Shown: positions 11,195-23,900, numbered from the stretch's first letter. The stretch is DNA of 64,000 nt from Diphasiastrum complanatum (GCA_029204225.1 CM055103.1:25124656-25188655); one strand, 5' to 3'. Program-made: numbers and translations. The notes: generated from the sequence alone by a model not told the origin.

Positions 11195-12133
11195 GAAAAG
11201 ATTATTGGCTTTTCTAGTTGTAGGAAGCTTGTAGTTGAAGTACCCAATGAATCTAGTTCTCTTTGGAAGAGAGTAGTGATGCTTATAGAAATGTTTAGGG
11301 GTTGATTTTTTATCATGTTAGAGAAGTTTTAAAGTAGGCTTTGGATTTTTAAAAGTTCTGAAAAAAGATTTGTGGGATGGTTAGAGAAAGTCTTCCTCTA
11401 CACATACAAACTTTTTTTCGCAAAAAGATTGCTTATAGCTGTGTTTTGATCAAAACTAGTGTTTTTTTTGCATAAATGAAGCGTTTGAAATTCTGCTTTT
11501 CATTTTGAAGTTCTGTTTTTTAGACCTGTAAATCTGGAAATTAGATCTAAAAAGTAAAGTTTTCATCCAAACTTCGCTAGTGATACCTTTCTATCTCCCA
11601 GTGTCATGAAAATGGCAATTTAGGAAGGGAATGGTAGTGTAACTTTGTGCATAAAACAGGTGTTAAAGTTCTATTTTTTGTCATTTTGAAGTTCTGATTT
11701 TCAAATCTGAAAATTGAAGTTTTCATAAAGCTTCATTAGTTTTCCATTTTAGACACTAGTTTCATGGAATTGGAGATCTAGAATAGTGAGAAATGTGAAA
11801 ATTTTGGTTTCTTTTGAAATGACAAATAAAAATGGAATTGAAATGAGAACTTTATGTAAACAATAACTTGGATTAGTCAATTGAAGTTTACATAAAAATT
11901 TGGTTTTCATTTTTCCTTTGGATTAAGGCAAATGTAGCTTGTTGTTGTTTTTCTCTTAATCGATTGAGCTTGCAAATAGTAGGCTTGGATTGAGCTTACA
12001 AACAATCAGATTGAATGAATAGAAGTAACTGCTTTTTATTTGCATTGGATGTAAGAATTGAAGCATTTTTATTATTCTAATTTGAGCACTTGTTGTTGTA
12101 TTTGCATAATAGGAAAACACACAAGCAACCCCA
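11195..12133. other. gene-free leader-like region
   Basis: AT-rich sequence with no convincing ORF. It contains an imperfect direct duplication (about 11455-11600 and 11640-11760), sharing CATTTTGAAGTTCTG followed by a TTTTCAT...CTTCRYTAG block. It may be the untranslated leader of the gypsy gag that follows. Confidence 0.5.
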
Positions 12134-12643
12134 ATGGATCAAACCAATGAAAACCCAACATTTGATCTATCAAACCCATCCAATGTGACACAAGCTCTTG
12201 AACTTTTATACCAACAAATTCAAGCCACTAATAAGCAGCTTCTTGAAACTAATCAAAGAAACCAAGACTTAGAGTCTAGGTTAGCCAATCAGAAGAAGAA
12301 GCATGTAGTTCGACCTCCCGTAAAAGTGTTTAAGGGGGAGAAGAAAGATAGGAACTTACAAGTGGTAAGTGCTTGGCTAAATGTTTGGAACAAATACTTT
12401 GTCATGAACCAATTCCATGAATCTAAAAAGTTATCCACTGTCACCATGTTCCTTGAAGGAAGAACCTTAGTTTGGTGGGATGACTTAGTTGCAAAGCGCA
12501 ATCAACCTTGTACGTGGGACAATTTTTGCAAGCTTTTTAGGGATTATTTTCTACTACTTTTAGATGACTATGAACACTTCCAAAAGTTAAGCCATCTAAC
12601 CATGAATAAAGGTTTGGAATCAGACTCTTCGATATTTCTGTGA
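12134..12643 (+). CDS. Ty3/gypsy gag fragment
   Basis: A 169-codon frame starting MDQTNENPTFDLSNPSN. A coiled-coil-like N-terminal segment (LYQQIQATNKQLLETNQRN) is followed by a basic stretch and the Retrotrans_gag core: KVFKGEKKDRNLQVVSAWLN, FLEGRTLVWWDDLVAKRNQP, TWDNFCKLFRDYF. This is the capsid region of gypsy elements. The frame stops after ESDSSIFL, where the sequence jumps to RNase H, so zinc knuckle, protease and reverse transcriptase are missing. It is open but truncated. Confidence 0.85.
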   Translation: MDQTNENPTFDLSNPSNVTQALELLYQQIQATNKQLLETNQRNQDLESRLANQKKKHVVRPPVKVFKGEKKDRNLQVVSAWLNVWNKYFVMNQFHESKKLSTVTMFLEGRTLVWWDDLVAKRNQPCTWDNFCKLFRDYFLLLLDDYEHFQKLSHLTMNKGLESDSSIFL

Positions 12644-13475
12644 TGTTACGTATTTCAAGGGAGGCAAGCTAGATGGGCTAAGCTGATGCAAATCTTTGAC
12701 TTTTCTATACGTTATTGTAAAGGAAGTCAAAATACTCTTGCGGATGCTTTGAGTCAGTTACCGGTTATTAATCAGTTGTGCTTTATTGTTATAGAACCGG
12801 GGTTGTTTCAGTCTCTTCAAGGACTATATGAGTCCGATCCCTTTTTTGGAAAGTATTGGCAACGAGTATTTTAGGGGTTCGATTCAGGTTTGCAAGATTT
12901 CTCGAATCAGGGAAAGACTGAAATAGATTTTCTAATTCGAAACAGGATTTTGTTTTGTAAAGGAAAGGTGTGTGTACTAGAGAATAACATTGTAAGAGCC
13001 CAAATCTTGCACGAGTGTCATGATAGTCCATGCGTAGGACATCCGGGTATACAAAGGACACTTGAGTTAGTTTGAAGGCAATTTTGGTGGCCTGAGATGA
13101 AAAGTCAGGTAGAGGCCTATGTACTAAGTGCCAGTTAAATAAAGCAGAGAGACTAAAAGCTAGTGGCCTATTACATCCCTTAGATATTCCTACTGAAAAG
13201 TGGGATATTATATCTATGGATTTTGTAGTCGGGCTTCCACGTACAGGGAAGGGCCATGATTCGCTTTGGGTCATTGTTGACAGACTTATGAAGTTTGCTC
13301 AATTTATCCAAATGAAAACTACTATTAAAGCTTCAGAACTAGCTCAACTGTTTGTTGAGAAGCTTTTTTGACTGTACGGGCTGCCTTGCGATATTGTCAG
13401 TGACCGTGACCCAAAATTCACTGGGAATTTTTGGCAAGCAGTATTTGAAAAGTTGGAAACAACTTTAAGTATGTA
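12644..13475 (+). pseudogene. Ty3/gypsy RNase H end and integrase fragment
   Basis: Plus frames read the RNase H tail (GRQARWAKLMQIFDFSIRYC, NTLADALS), then the integrase H2C2 zinc finger (ILHECHDSPCVGHPGIQRTL, QFWWPEMKSQVEAYV) and the core (EKWDIISMDFVVGLPRTGKG with the first Asp, [17 protein letters not shown] with the second). It is cut before the catalytic Glu at about 13475. Stops at 12874, 13073 and 13369 and a small deletion around the last zinc-finger Cys mark it as dead. Confidence 0.88.
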
Positions 13476-13499
13476 AATTACCATCTAGAGCAGTTAAAA

Positions 13500-15421
13500 A
13501 CTCTAGAACGTCGTTGAATTACTTTTTGAGAGTTCTTAATTGGCCTTCCACTGTCTGGAGTGCTTGCTCATCTTCTTGGAGCATGGCATGTAGGGTGGCC
13601 AGCTCGGTATCCTTGGTGTGGAGCTCAACATCATGAAGGCTTTGAGACAATCGCATTCTTGTTCCAGCGTTGTTTGTTTTATAACTAGGTGCTGGCGGTC
13701 GGATTGATAAGTTTGCCATGTTGTCTTCTCTTGAAGGATTTGGGCCTGGAGGTTGGCCACATGCTGTTGGTGATATTGAACTGTTTGCTCTGCTTTCTTG
13801 GGCTAGTTGGTCAATTGATGGACCAGGTCCTAAATCTCTTTCCTCTCTTTTTCTCTCTCTTGGTTCAGCCGCGCGACTTGATCAGTCAAGGCCTACAACG
13901 TTTTCCCCGCTACCAATTGGCCGCGAGATTACTAAGTGGCTCTTTCGGAGAGCACCTAGTGGAGTTGATGTTGTAGGCAAGTTAAGGTGGTCTAGCGGTT
14001 AACCCAGTGCCTGAGTATTCCAGTTGGCCGATGGCGGTAGAGTTATGATGGATGGTGGAGGATGTGCGGTGACGGAGATGGTGGTGATTGGCGGAACAAC
14101 GATGGTGGAAATAGTGGGAAGAATGGGAGTGACAATGGAGGTGATCGAAGCAGTGATGGTAGAGATGAGTGTGCGGCAAACGAGAGATGAAACAAATGGA
14201 ATAGAGACAGAGAGGGAGAATGAGGTGGCGAAGGCAATAGTGGCGATGGTGGGAGTGATGGAACTGGTGACAACGGTCGAGGTAGGGGAAGTAACTACAG
14301 GGCGAATAGGACTATGCACAAGGGACATGATCTGAACTATGGGAGAAGAGCGGATGGGGCTGTGTATAGGGGATACAATCTGAACTATGGGGCTGACATG
14401 CGCTAGGCTCGTGCGTGTTTGAGTGGATGGCATAGGAGAGGAGGTGAAGGTAGGCGACTATTATGGCCGGCCAACAGTAGCGTGAGGGCATCCTGCGAGG
14501 AGAGGCTGGCAAATGGAGAGGAGGGTGGGGGCGTTTTCATACCTAGATGCTATAGATGCGTATAGGTGATGACGGTGATAGGACCACCACAGGTGATCCA
14601 TGAGGGGTGCTTGAAAGCAGCCTGTAACTCTTTCACAAGAAACGAGGCCCAATCATAGACTGTGTCCGGTCCTCCTATCATGGTCGTCACGATGATGACA
14701 TGTTTGGACACACGGAGGGGATGGTGGGAATCGACAATGATGGTGGCGGATAGAAAATATATCGCATCACGGAGATTTGGATTCTTGAGCCGTGAAATCA
14801 GGTACCCATCGTTGGTTTTGGTTTTGACTTCATCTTGGTTTGGATCGAGAAATGAGGAAATGTTGTATTTGGTGAGTGCGCGAGTGACTGGTAGATGGTC
14901 GGAGTGAGGAAGTCTGATAGTTATTCAAACTAGCTATGGGTCAAGGGCGATCACATGGTCCTGTCCTTTGTAGGTGACGATAAAAGTGTCGGTGGCAAAA
15001 GTGGAAAACGCTTGTCGGGACTAGGGCAAGATCCTAAAAAAGAGGTACTTGCATGTCATGGAGGCCTGCTGTAGTCAGGATTGTGAGGCAACCATCAGTA
15101 TGAAGAGCGACAATCTCTTGCTCCGTAATTAATGGTAGAATGGTATACTGCGAAGGTGTGCGCGCGGCACGAGCAGCAGGTCGGCAGGCAAATCGGGGAG
15201 ATGTTTCTCCCTCCTCTCAGCTAAGTGATGTGGATGACATCTGGGGAGGACAAAGAGGTGGTTCCGGTCTGCTGGGACGCGGATGGTGAGGTAGAGGTGT
15301 GCGTGGACATAGATGGGTTGGAGGAATGGCTGGGTCTAGCGGGCATGGCGACGCTTCGAGTGACTCGGATTTGTTGATGAAGAGGGGTAGTAGTGCTCGA
15401 AAGATGACGTTTTGGTGCCAT
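13500..15421 (-). pseudogene. gag-like region of a minus-strand gypsy element
   Basis: Minus-strand pieces in shifting frames: a basic, Ser/Thr/Pro-rich start MAPKRHLSSTTTPLHQQ at 15421, then RDAIYFLSATIIVDSHH and TVYDWASFLVKELQAAFKHP at 14600-14810, then a low-complexity Ser/Pro/His/Ile stretch (14000-14500). The end is a heptad-like coiled coil at 13520-13860 (TDQVARLNQER, HQQHVANLQAQILQEKTTWQ, ATLHAMLQEDEQALQTVEGQ). I cannot name the domain. Its position beside LTR-like DNA and gypsy integrase suggests gag. The plus-strand ORFs here are shadows. Confidence 0.45.
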
Positions 15422-15454
15422 GGTAAAATATGGTACAGTGATGGACAGGGTTTG

Positions 15455-15740
15455 AGAGTGAGTAACGTACTGAGGGTGAGTAATGTACTGGTGGCGAGTA
15501 ATAATAGGGGGTGCGAGTAAATGATAGAGGGTGAGTAAAGTGGCACCGCGAGAAACGTGGCATCAACGAGTAATCAACAGGACGAGTAATGATGGAGACG
15601 CGAGTAAATGAATAGGACATGAGTGATCAAGAAGGCCCGAGTAAATGAACAGGGCATGAGTAATCAACAGGGCATGGGTAAATGAACATGATGTGAGTAA
15701 TGAGCATTGGTGAGTAATAGCGTGAGTAATCAAAGTAAGA
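15455..15740 (-). repeat. degenerate short-period repeat with GAGTAAW core
   Basis: About 15 occurrences of (T/C)GAGTAAT or CGAGTAAAT at 14-20 base spacing, joined by variable linkers such as CAACAGGGCA. It lies just upstream, in minus orientation, of the gag-like start at 15421. Confidence 0.75.
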
Positions 15741-15954
15741 ATGAGATAACACGCCCTCATATATATAGGGAAATTATAACTTGCCTACTACCATTTTTTG
15801 ACAGTGGTCTAATCAATGCCAAATCACCAGTGCTTGCACTGTGCACAATCTGTTTTTCGATTGACTGCCAGATTTACAAGATTTTCTAATCAAAACATCT
15901 CGTTGTTTACTAAAAATAACAATTTTCACCAAAAAGGAGTCTAACTTGCTCATC
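15741..15954. other. short gene-free stretch beside the repeat
   Basis: It includes an AT-rich TATATATAGGG near 15762. No ORF or RNA gene was recognised. Confidence 0.4.
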
Positions 15955-17140
15955 AGCCGGAATTTCCTTGGACAGATTTAATCGTGCATGGGAATGCTAC
16001 AGAGGATGATGATGACAAGGAGAGCAACTGCCTAAGATAGCAATATGGCCCTGTACAGAGCATTCGAAGCATCTATGGGTATTTTTACAAGGAAAGTGAG
16101 GGAGAGTGAGTAGGGCTTGGGATTTTCACACTGGGTTTGTACGAGGGTACAACAGTTTATACAAGATGGGATTTCTTATATATAGAGTTTCGCCGGTACT
16201 AGCTAATCCTCCTAGCAATTTCTACCTATATCAAAAATTATTATCTATTTATGCTTAGAGACTGGGCCAACTTACTGATTTAACCGAGTCGATCTACAAT
16301 TAAGTTTCACCTAACTCATCTAAATCATATAAACCATCTACTCTAGGCTAATCTAAGCTAGTCTACACTATTGGCTAACCTGACATTCTATCTAGTCTAC
16401 CTAACTACCTAAATCTACGAGTCATGGTCGACTATTATTCTAATCTAAGAATCAGATATGAGACTTAGATTTTCAACTAAATCTACATCTACCCTAGAGG
16501 TCGGTCTATTCTAAAATCTTCTTGACTAACTATCTGTTTCGACCTAATCTAAATGCTATCTAGATTAACTAGGTTAACTACTCTAGACTGATAGACCGAA
16601 CTAATATTAACTAACTAAGAAAATTGAACCTGGCCTAACTTACATTTCCAGATCTATTTAAGGGTCTTCCCTGGTAACTACCCTAATCTTCGGGACTTGA
16701 TCTGTTATCTGAAAACTAACTAACCTAAACCCACTCTAACGGGTGGAATTTTCTAGATCTAATCGAACTTTCTAGATTTATCCTAGCTATCTGATTGGGA
16801 TCATCTAGTCGAAACACTATTTTCATAGGACAATCTAACATATCTAACCGAACAAAGACTTTCTAAGTGAGCTAGACTACCTACTCGGTCTTCCTATACT
16901 AAAACCACCTAGTGGATGGCTGATCTAATTGGCTAAGTACTATTAATCTAATCTAACTTTTTGATCTAGCTATCCGATTTATCTAACTACTCTAGAATTA
17001 AGCAGAACGCTAAGGATCTAACTTCTCACTCCTATAGATCTAGATCTAAACTATTGCTAATATTTAACTAATACATCCTACCACCTATCTTATTGACGAA
17101 TACCTAATCTTACAAGCTACTCCTTCCTAGGCTATCTAAC
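15955..17140 (-). repeat. CTAA-rich LTR-like region
   Basis: Strongly biased sequence made of CTAAT/CTAAC/CTAGAT words without ORFs. On the minus strand it follows an integrase end (17150-18545) and precedes the gag-like block (below 15421), the place of an LTR. The same CTAATCTAGATCTAACCTAG style recurs after the related integrase end at 53856-53946. Termini were not identified. Confidence 0.5.
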
Positions 17141-17149
17141 GAGGTGTTG

Positions 17150-18545
17150 ATGAGCTGAAGAAGATGACGTGGATGGTGGGTCTGGTACATCTTTGAGCTC
17201 AACATCGATGAAATAGTAGCGACACAACCTGCTGCCATTAATGGGTGTGCCTAGCAAATTACCTTGCAGGTCAGCGAGAATAACTGCGCCATTAGGTCAA
17301 ATATCTACTATTCTATATGGTCCTTCTCCCTGGAACTTAAGCTTGCCTTTGTGTGCCTTGGCATTGAATAATAATGCCAATTCTCCCTTGACGAGATCCT
17401 TGGTTTTGGTATTGCGATCATGCCAGGCTTTTCGTCGCTGCTTTTCTACAACTAGGGCGTGAAGCGCTAGAAGCGAGTTTCGTGAAGTTGAAGAAGGTTT
17501 TGCAATCTCCTCTTGGTTGATTTCTCTGTACTAAGTCATTCAATGATGGCGACTCTCACACTTGAGATGACAAACTTAGCAAGCATTACGGCTTCCTATC
17601 CATACACCATTTGAAATGGAGTTTGTCCAGTACTCACTTTGAATGTGGTTGTGAAAGCCCATAAAGCTACATGAAGCTTGTGCTGCCAATCCGATCGTGA
17701 AGATTCAACCATCTTTGTGATGATTCCAAAGAGGATCTTGTTTGACCATTTTGCTTGTCCGTTAAAACATGTATAATAGGAGGTACTCTTCCTATGGACA
17801 ACCAGATAAGAGAATAATAGGTGAGTGATAGTCTTGTTTAGGAAATGTGTTCTGCGATCACTCACGAGTTCTCGTGGGCACCCAAAACGGACTAAGACGT
17901 TCTCTTTCTCATCGCCTTTTCTTCTACCCATTTGGTCAAGTAGTTAGTGGCTACAATATATATCGAGCTTGCGAGCCACGGACAGCTAGACGAACAGGGC
18001 CAACATAGTCGATGCCCCATTTCTCAAATGACATTTTAGCCAAAACAGGTCGTAACGTCATTCTGTCCTTTCCCTGGGTTCGGTTGAACCGTTGGCAAAC
18101 GTCACACCTTTTGACCTGATAGTGAATGTCTCCGAACATCGTGGGCCACCACAGGCCGTGTTGTAGTACTTTCCTTTTGGTAGCTTAGGCAGCGAAGTGT
18201 CCACCTCCTATTCCTTCATGGGTGATGTTGACTACTTGGGACACTTAGTGCGATAGGGTACAACGACGTATAATTCCATCGGTACAAATGCGATATAGAT
18301 GATAAAGTTGTCCAACTATCAATGTAAAAGGGGCAGATTTATAATCAACCTTCATCGTTCTACTTTGCTCATCTCAAGGGGAGGACATCCTAACATAAGA
18401 TATCCAACTATATCGGCAACCCACTCAGGGACAACATCGGCGTGGAATAATATGGCGTCAGGAAGTTCGTCATCGTCCCTCTACTCTTAGGAACATTTCG
18501 GATCCATGAGAGATGATCGGCCTGATAGTCTTGATCCCCTTGTGA
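17150..18545 (-). pseudogene. Ty3/gypsy RNase H end and integrase, minus strand
   Basis: Minus frames read an RNase H tail (DYQADHLSWI, near 18510), an H2C2 zinc finger (NITHEGIGGGHFAA, GLWWPTMFGDIHYQ, RCDVCQRF) and an integrase core (FEKWGIDYVGPV with the first Asp, CPRELVSDRRTHF with the second, FNGQAKWSNKILFGI where the catalytic Glu is expected, near 17740). A C-terminal tail (GPYRIV, GAVILADLQGNLLGTPINGS) resembles the one at 53395-53700. In the Glu position the read codon is Lys (AKW rather than AEW-like), and stops interrupt the frame. Confidence 0.85.
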
Positions 18546-18550
18546 ACGAC

Positions 18551-19446
18551 TTAAAAGTGAAGATACCTTTGTTGAGTGATGTAGATCAGTCGCTTTGCTA
18601 TGTCTCTCTGGATCCGAATTCCTAAACAAAAGTGAGTTTTGTCTAGATTAGTCATGTCGGACTCTAAAAACAACATCTGTTTTGAATCTTTGACCATATT
18701 GGTATTGTTGTTGAAGAGCAACGTATCAACCACATATAAGGTGATGATAATATTTGATTGCTGCGTTGACTTGGAATGTACGTTGCAATTAGTAGTGCTT
18801 GGTTTGAATCCTTTTTCAATGAGAAATGTGTTGATCCTCTGAAACCAAGCTCTAGTAGACTGTTTCAAGTCGTACAGTGCTTTGTGGAGTTTACAGACAT
18901 GATTCTTCGTCCCTTCCAGAACGTATCCTTCGGGCTGGATCATGTAGATATCTTCTTGTATAACTCCATTCAGATAGGTTGTTTGTACATCGAGTTGATG
19001 CACTTCGAGGTCAGCAGCTGCAACATAAGACAGGAACATTTGGATTGACGAATGTTTGACTACTGGACTGAAAGTTTCACTGTAGTCGACATTGGAAATC
19101 TGGGTGAATCCTCGTGCTACCAGTCTTGCCTTCCTTCGATCAATTGCTCCGTTGGCATTGTATTTGATCTTAGAGATCCATTTGCAATCAATGATATTGC
19201 AGCCAATGGGAGCTTCGACTAATGACCATGTCTGATTCTTGATCAGAGAGGAATACTCTCTGTCCATAGCTTCTCTCCAGAGATCGGAGTCTGGTTGGCT
19301 GAGTGCCTCTTCGACTGTCGTCGGTTCCTGTATCAACAGACAAACAGACTCTGGAGTATACCTTGTGGGCAATGTGCGCACTTGGCTTGATCTTCTGGGA
19401 GGATTCGACTGATGAACCATTCTTGGGACTTGTTTCTGGGTAGCAG
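18551..19446 (-). pseudogene. copia-1-family reverse transcriptase fragment
   Basis: One long minus frame (up to 321 codons) matches the RT of the element at 1-5435: NPPRRSSQVRTLPTRY, AMDREYSSLIKNQTW, DCKWISKIKYNANGAIDRRK, ARGFTQISNVDYSETFSPVV, QLDVQTTYLNGVIQEDIYM, the active-site box LYVVDTLLFNNN, then CLGIRIQRDI. The YVDD box has become YVVD, so the catalytic pair is damaged. It is cut at both ends, by gypsy integrase at about 18550 and by a gypsy-like 3' end at about 19446. Confidence 0.9.
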
Positions 19447-20225
19447 CTAGGTGTCGTGGGACCACCACCAGTTTTGGTGGGGGATACTGTTGGGGGGCTT
19501 GCGGATCCCAATGCAACCCTAACCCTAGTTAATAAGTGAGAGGGATTTGGCACCCTGCGTGTGTAAGTCCAACCCGATGATCACATAGTTATTTGATTGA
19601 TTAGTTAAAAGTCAATAAAAGGACTTCAGGCCTTTTTGCAGGACTTTTAATGTCACACGGCCTAAATGTCAAGTTACTAAATAAAGTTGGGTTTTTCTCC
19701 AATTTTGATGGTTCTCACACTTTTTTAAATTTGAATAAAAAGAGAGGCAAGACTGGACCAATAGGATTCAGAGGCCAGGTTCCTCCTCTCTACTATACGA
19801 AGGGACCAACTCGAGTTGCTCCTCATGTTCATTTCCTCATTTCAATAAAGCATATTGGTTCTCTTCAAAAAATGGATTGATGAATGTCCTTGCTCTTCTT
19901 CTTCCCTTCTCCATCTCTCATGCTTTTTTTGGATTTTGCTAATTATTGGATCTAAATGTTACTGGGATTGAGTGTTATTATACTTTTTATGAGAGAGAAA
20001 GAGTAAGCTATCTTTGTTGTGGATCATAGTGTTAATGGATCTTAGTGTTAATAAGTAGTGTTAATGGATGTAGAGTTAGATTTAGATCTTCCATTCATGT
20101 TGAAATCCGAATTAAACTATCGCTCTCATGGAAACGAACCTACGCGTGACAAGTAACTCCGTCTCTATGATACTAGATTGACTAGATCTTGGATTCAAGT
20201 TAGGCAAGGAAAGAAACCCACTACA
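19447..20225 (+). repeat. gypsy-like 3' end: polypurine tract and LTR
   Basis: GTGGGACCACCACC and a G-rich purine tract (GGTGGGGGATAC) precede TGTTGGGGGGCTTGCGG at 19488. The stretch to about 20225 has no coding potential, includes a TGAATGTCC/CTTCTTCCC promoter-like or R-region area, and may end in CTACA beside the copia LTR. The purine tract context matches that at 8074. Confidence 0.6.
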
Positions 20226-21250
20226 GAGAGAGAGGGAGAAGAGATGAAAGGAGAAAGGTGTCGTATGTAAGAAACAAAAATTAGCTCAAAAAAGAGGTAA
20301 AACGAACACAAACAAGAAACAAAACTCGAGGAGAAAGTGTTCGTGCGCAACGGAACGAGCTATACGACTCTCTCCGTAAGCATGACTACGCCTATCAGAA
20401 TGAGCAGAATGTTAGTGATGGAAATCACGGTCATTCTTGATTACGCAACCAAACCTTAATAAATGAAGTGCCAGAAGAATAATTTGTCACAAATATCTAG
20501 ACAAATTATGTGTCGTGAATGATTCACGAAGAGCTAGACTGTGCTCGACTGATAATTAATCGCGAAAAGTTCGCGAAAGACAAGACTAAATGTTAGTCGT
20601 CTATTACCAAAATGAGCAACTAGAAAGATCAGACAGAATGAATAATAAGCATAACAATATTAACACAGATCTGAACATAGAACAAAGAACTGTTATCAAA
20701 TTAAGTATATCAAGTATACATGTCAATAATGCGGTAGAGCACAAGACAATAGCAGATGAAACCACGTGCTCTACGAAGCTTATTCAATTCTATAAAGGAA
20801 TGAAACCTTATTACTGACAATAAAGAACTGGTGCATAGGGCATCTACTTCGTCTATCTCTCTGACAAGCCTCTAATGCTAATTTACATACAGTTGATCTT
20901 CAATCAATGATCTCTGATCAATCAATCTCGTCTCATCGTCCTGCTGAATACACAGATGGTATTCAATATATATACATAATGTTGCAAGTGTGCAGATGAA
21001 GAAAGAACAGGGTGGATGTGTTGTATGTAGGAGATCGTGGGTGGCTACAGTCGTTGTCCAGTCCGTTAGCGCAGCTGCATGGGGTGAGCATGAAAAGGGT
21101 GTGACGTCAGCCTTTGCTTTTCGTCTTTTCATCGCCTGTGAGAATTTACATGTTAATATGCAGACTGCGCGACAACGCGAGTAAATATGCAACATGAATG
21201 GAAGCAGATTTAAAATGGGATTTAGGAGAGTAGAAGAAATAAATTCAACA
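20226..21250 (-). repeat. solo LTR of the copia-1 family
   Basis: It aligns by eye from GAGAGAGAGGGAG through GACTCTCTCCGTAAGCATGACTACGCC to the terminal TTCAACA with the LTR at 4436-5435. No primer-binding site, gag or polypurine tract adjoins it. The first bases (TGTTG) seem lost against the neighbouring LTR. Confidence 0.85.
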
Positions 21251-22136
<886 letters not shown>

Positions 22137-22196
22137 CCACCAAACTCACAGTCAATGAATCCCTCAGGGGGCAGCTAGCTCCCCCCTAAGGGAAAG

Positions 22197-23900
22197 CTAA
22201 CAGCCCACCATAATAGTGTCAATATCCGTAGGCAAAACACATAATAGTCGAGGAAAAGTTTCATGTGCCAGCAATTTATTTACAATCAAACATAATTTGT
22301 CTCTCATAAAGCCATTCATTTGAAAAGCAACAATAAGCATCCTAACTTCTTTTAGAAATGTTTGCTGTTTATTACAACAATACATAATGACAATAACCTG
22401 AGAGATAATGACCTTATAAGAATTATAGACAGGTCTATCAGAGGCCAAATGTATATATTGTAAACAACGGAAAGGCCAGTCTCTTCTTTTGTCATACTTA
22501 GAAAGATGTACAGAACCATTTGCTGTGTTGAAGGTAATGGTGACATTCAAGAGCTGTATTATTTACAGTATCGCTTTCATCAAGCATAAATCCAAAAAGG
22601 ATAATCTCGAGTTCTCAGTTGGCTTTTGTCTAAGAAGTTCTGACAAAAGGGTTATTAATAAAACAAATATCATCGATATATGTGTCAGAATATTTGAAGT
22701 CGTTCAAAAAATTTACTCGCCCCAATCTTGCAAGTCTTTTAATAAACTGCATCTCAAAATACGAGAGGTACCAATTACACCACATCGGTGAACATGAAAA
22801 ACCCATGGGTATTCCACGAATTTGTCTCCAAGTATGATTACCAAGTCTGATTATGCAATTATCTATTAGAAAGAAATTCCATGTAAATATAGTATCCTTA
22901 TCAATAGTATTCCAATTCTCATAAATTTTCTTTTCCCATGACCATTTAAAATCTTCGGTTCCCGATATCCACTTATAACTAAGTGTTTTAAACCTGATAT
23001 TCTTGAAGGCTGAATTAATCAGTTTCACCATGACTGTATCCATCAGGTCCGTCTAGAGGTATATTTTTGTAACATTTGGAAATGTCTGTGGCTTTTATGC
23101 TGTATATTGCATTAGATATGTAAAGATAAAGGTCAACCGAAGAATCACACTACCAAAGTAAAGTCGTATCCCCATTTAGGATGCTCTTGTATGTTTTTGC
23201 CTTAAGGCCTGCTCCTTCCATAAGGAATGGATGTAGCATACCAAGAACCCTGTTAGGAATTTCATGAGTCCGAAAAAGCAGCATTCACGTGCATTTGTAA
23301 TCTTGCCCATAGTCGCATTAAAATATTCTAGAGAATTTGAAACGTAGTTAGTTGCATTATCGGGGGAATGGCACAAAGTGTGAACTATCAAGTATTTCAA
23401 TAGCAAGCTTCTTGACAAGGTATGTACATATAAAACGCGGATTATGTTGTGTCTTATCGACACCATTGATATAAAAGTGCTTGGTTATCCATTGTCATTC
23501 ATTGTTGGCATCGATCTTTTTATGCAAAAGCACAATATTTTCTTGAATCCATTTTTTACGTTTCAAGAAATCTATAGCGGCATTTCTATATATATCGGCA
23601 TGTTTTTTGATAGTATCTTCACCCATTATTGCATACACAGGTAAAAGTTTCATAAGTTTGATCCAACCATCATGTAATTAAGCAGCTATACTATAAATGT
23701 TAGTATGCTGTAAAATGATATGATTCAGACATTTTTCTATAGATTGCTTTAGGAACTTACTTCTGATTATATTGCAATCCGTTGTTCGAACATGATCAAA
23801 TTTTTCATTTAAATGAAACCTCTGAAATGTTTCAAAGTAGCATGAACATATTGATAGATTTTCTATTTCAAAATTGCAAAAGACATCATACAAAAAGTAC
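22197..23900 (-). pseudogene. GIPMG-type (Penelope-like) reverse transcriptase, decayed
   Basis: Minus frames carry, in order: ICTYLVKKLA and neighbouring pieces (23400-23480), motif A region ATDISKCYKNIPLDGPD (23045-23095), LINSAFKNIRFKTLSYKW, NFFLIDNCIIRLGNHTWRQI, the signature GIPMGFSCSPMWCNWYLS (about 22760-22815), the catalytic YIDDICFINN (about 22660-22690), and the post-catalytic block LSKYDKRRDWPF with the SQ motif (22200-22500). GIPMG, YIDD and YDKR blocks are known from a family of reverse transcriptases related to Penelope-like elements. No GIY-YIG endonuclease was seen. At least three frame changes and several stops make it a pseudogene. Confidence 0.82.

Noticed and set aside
14024-14335. 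Plus-strand Met/Glu/Val-rich ORFs opposite the gag-like block
   Set aside because: Low-complexity shadows of the minus-strand Ser/Pro/His-rich sequence.
19500-19540. Plant telomere-like CCCTAACCCTAG motif
   Set aside because: Only about one and a half units, within an LTR start; not a telomeric array.
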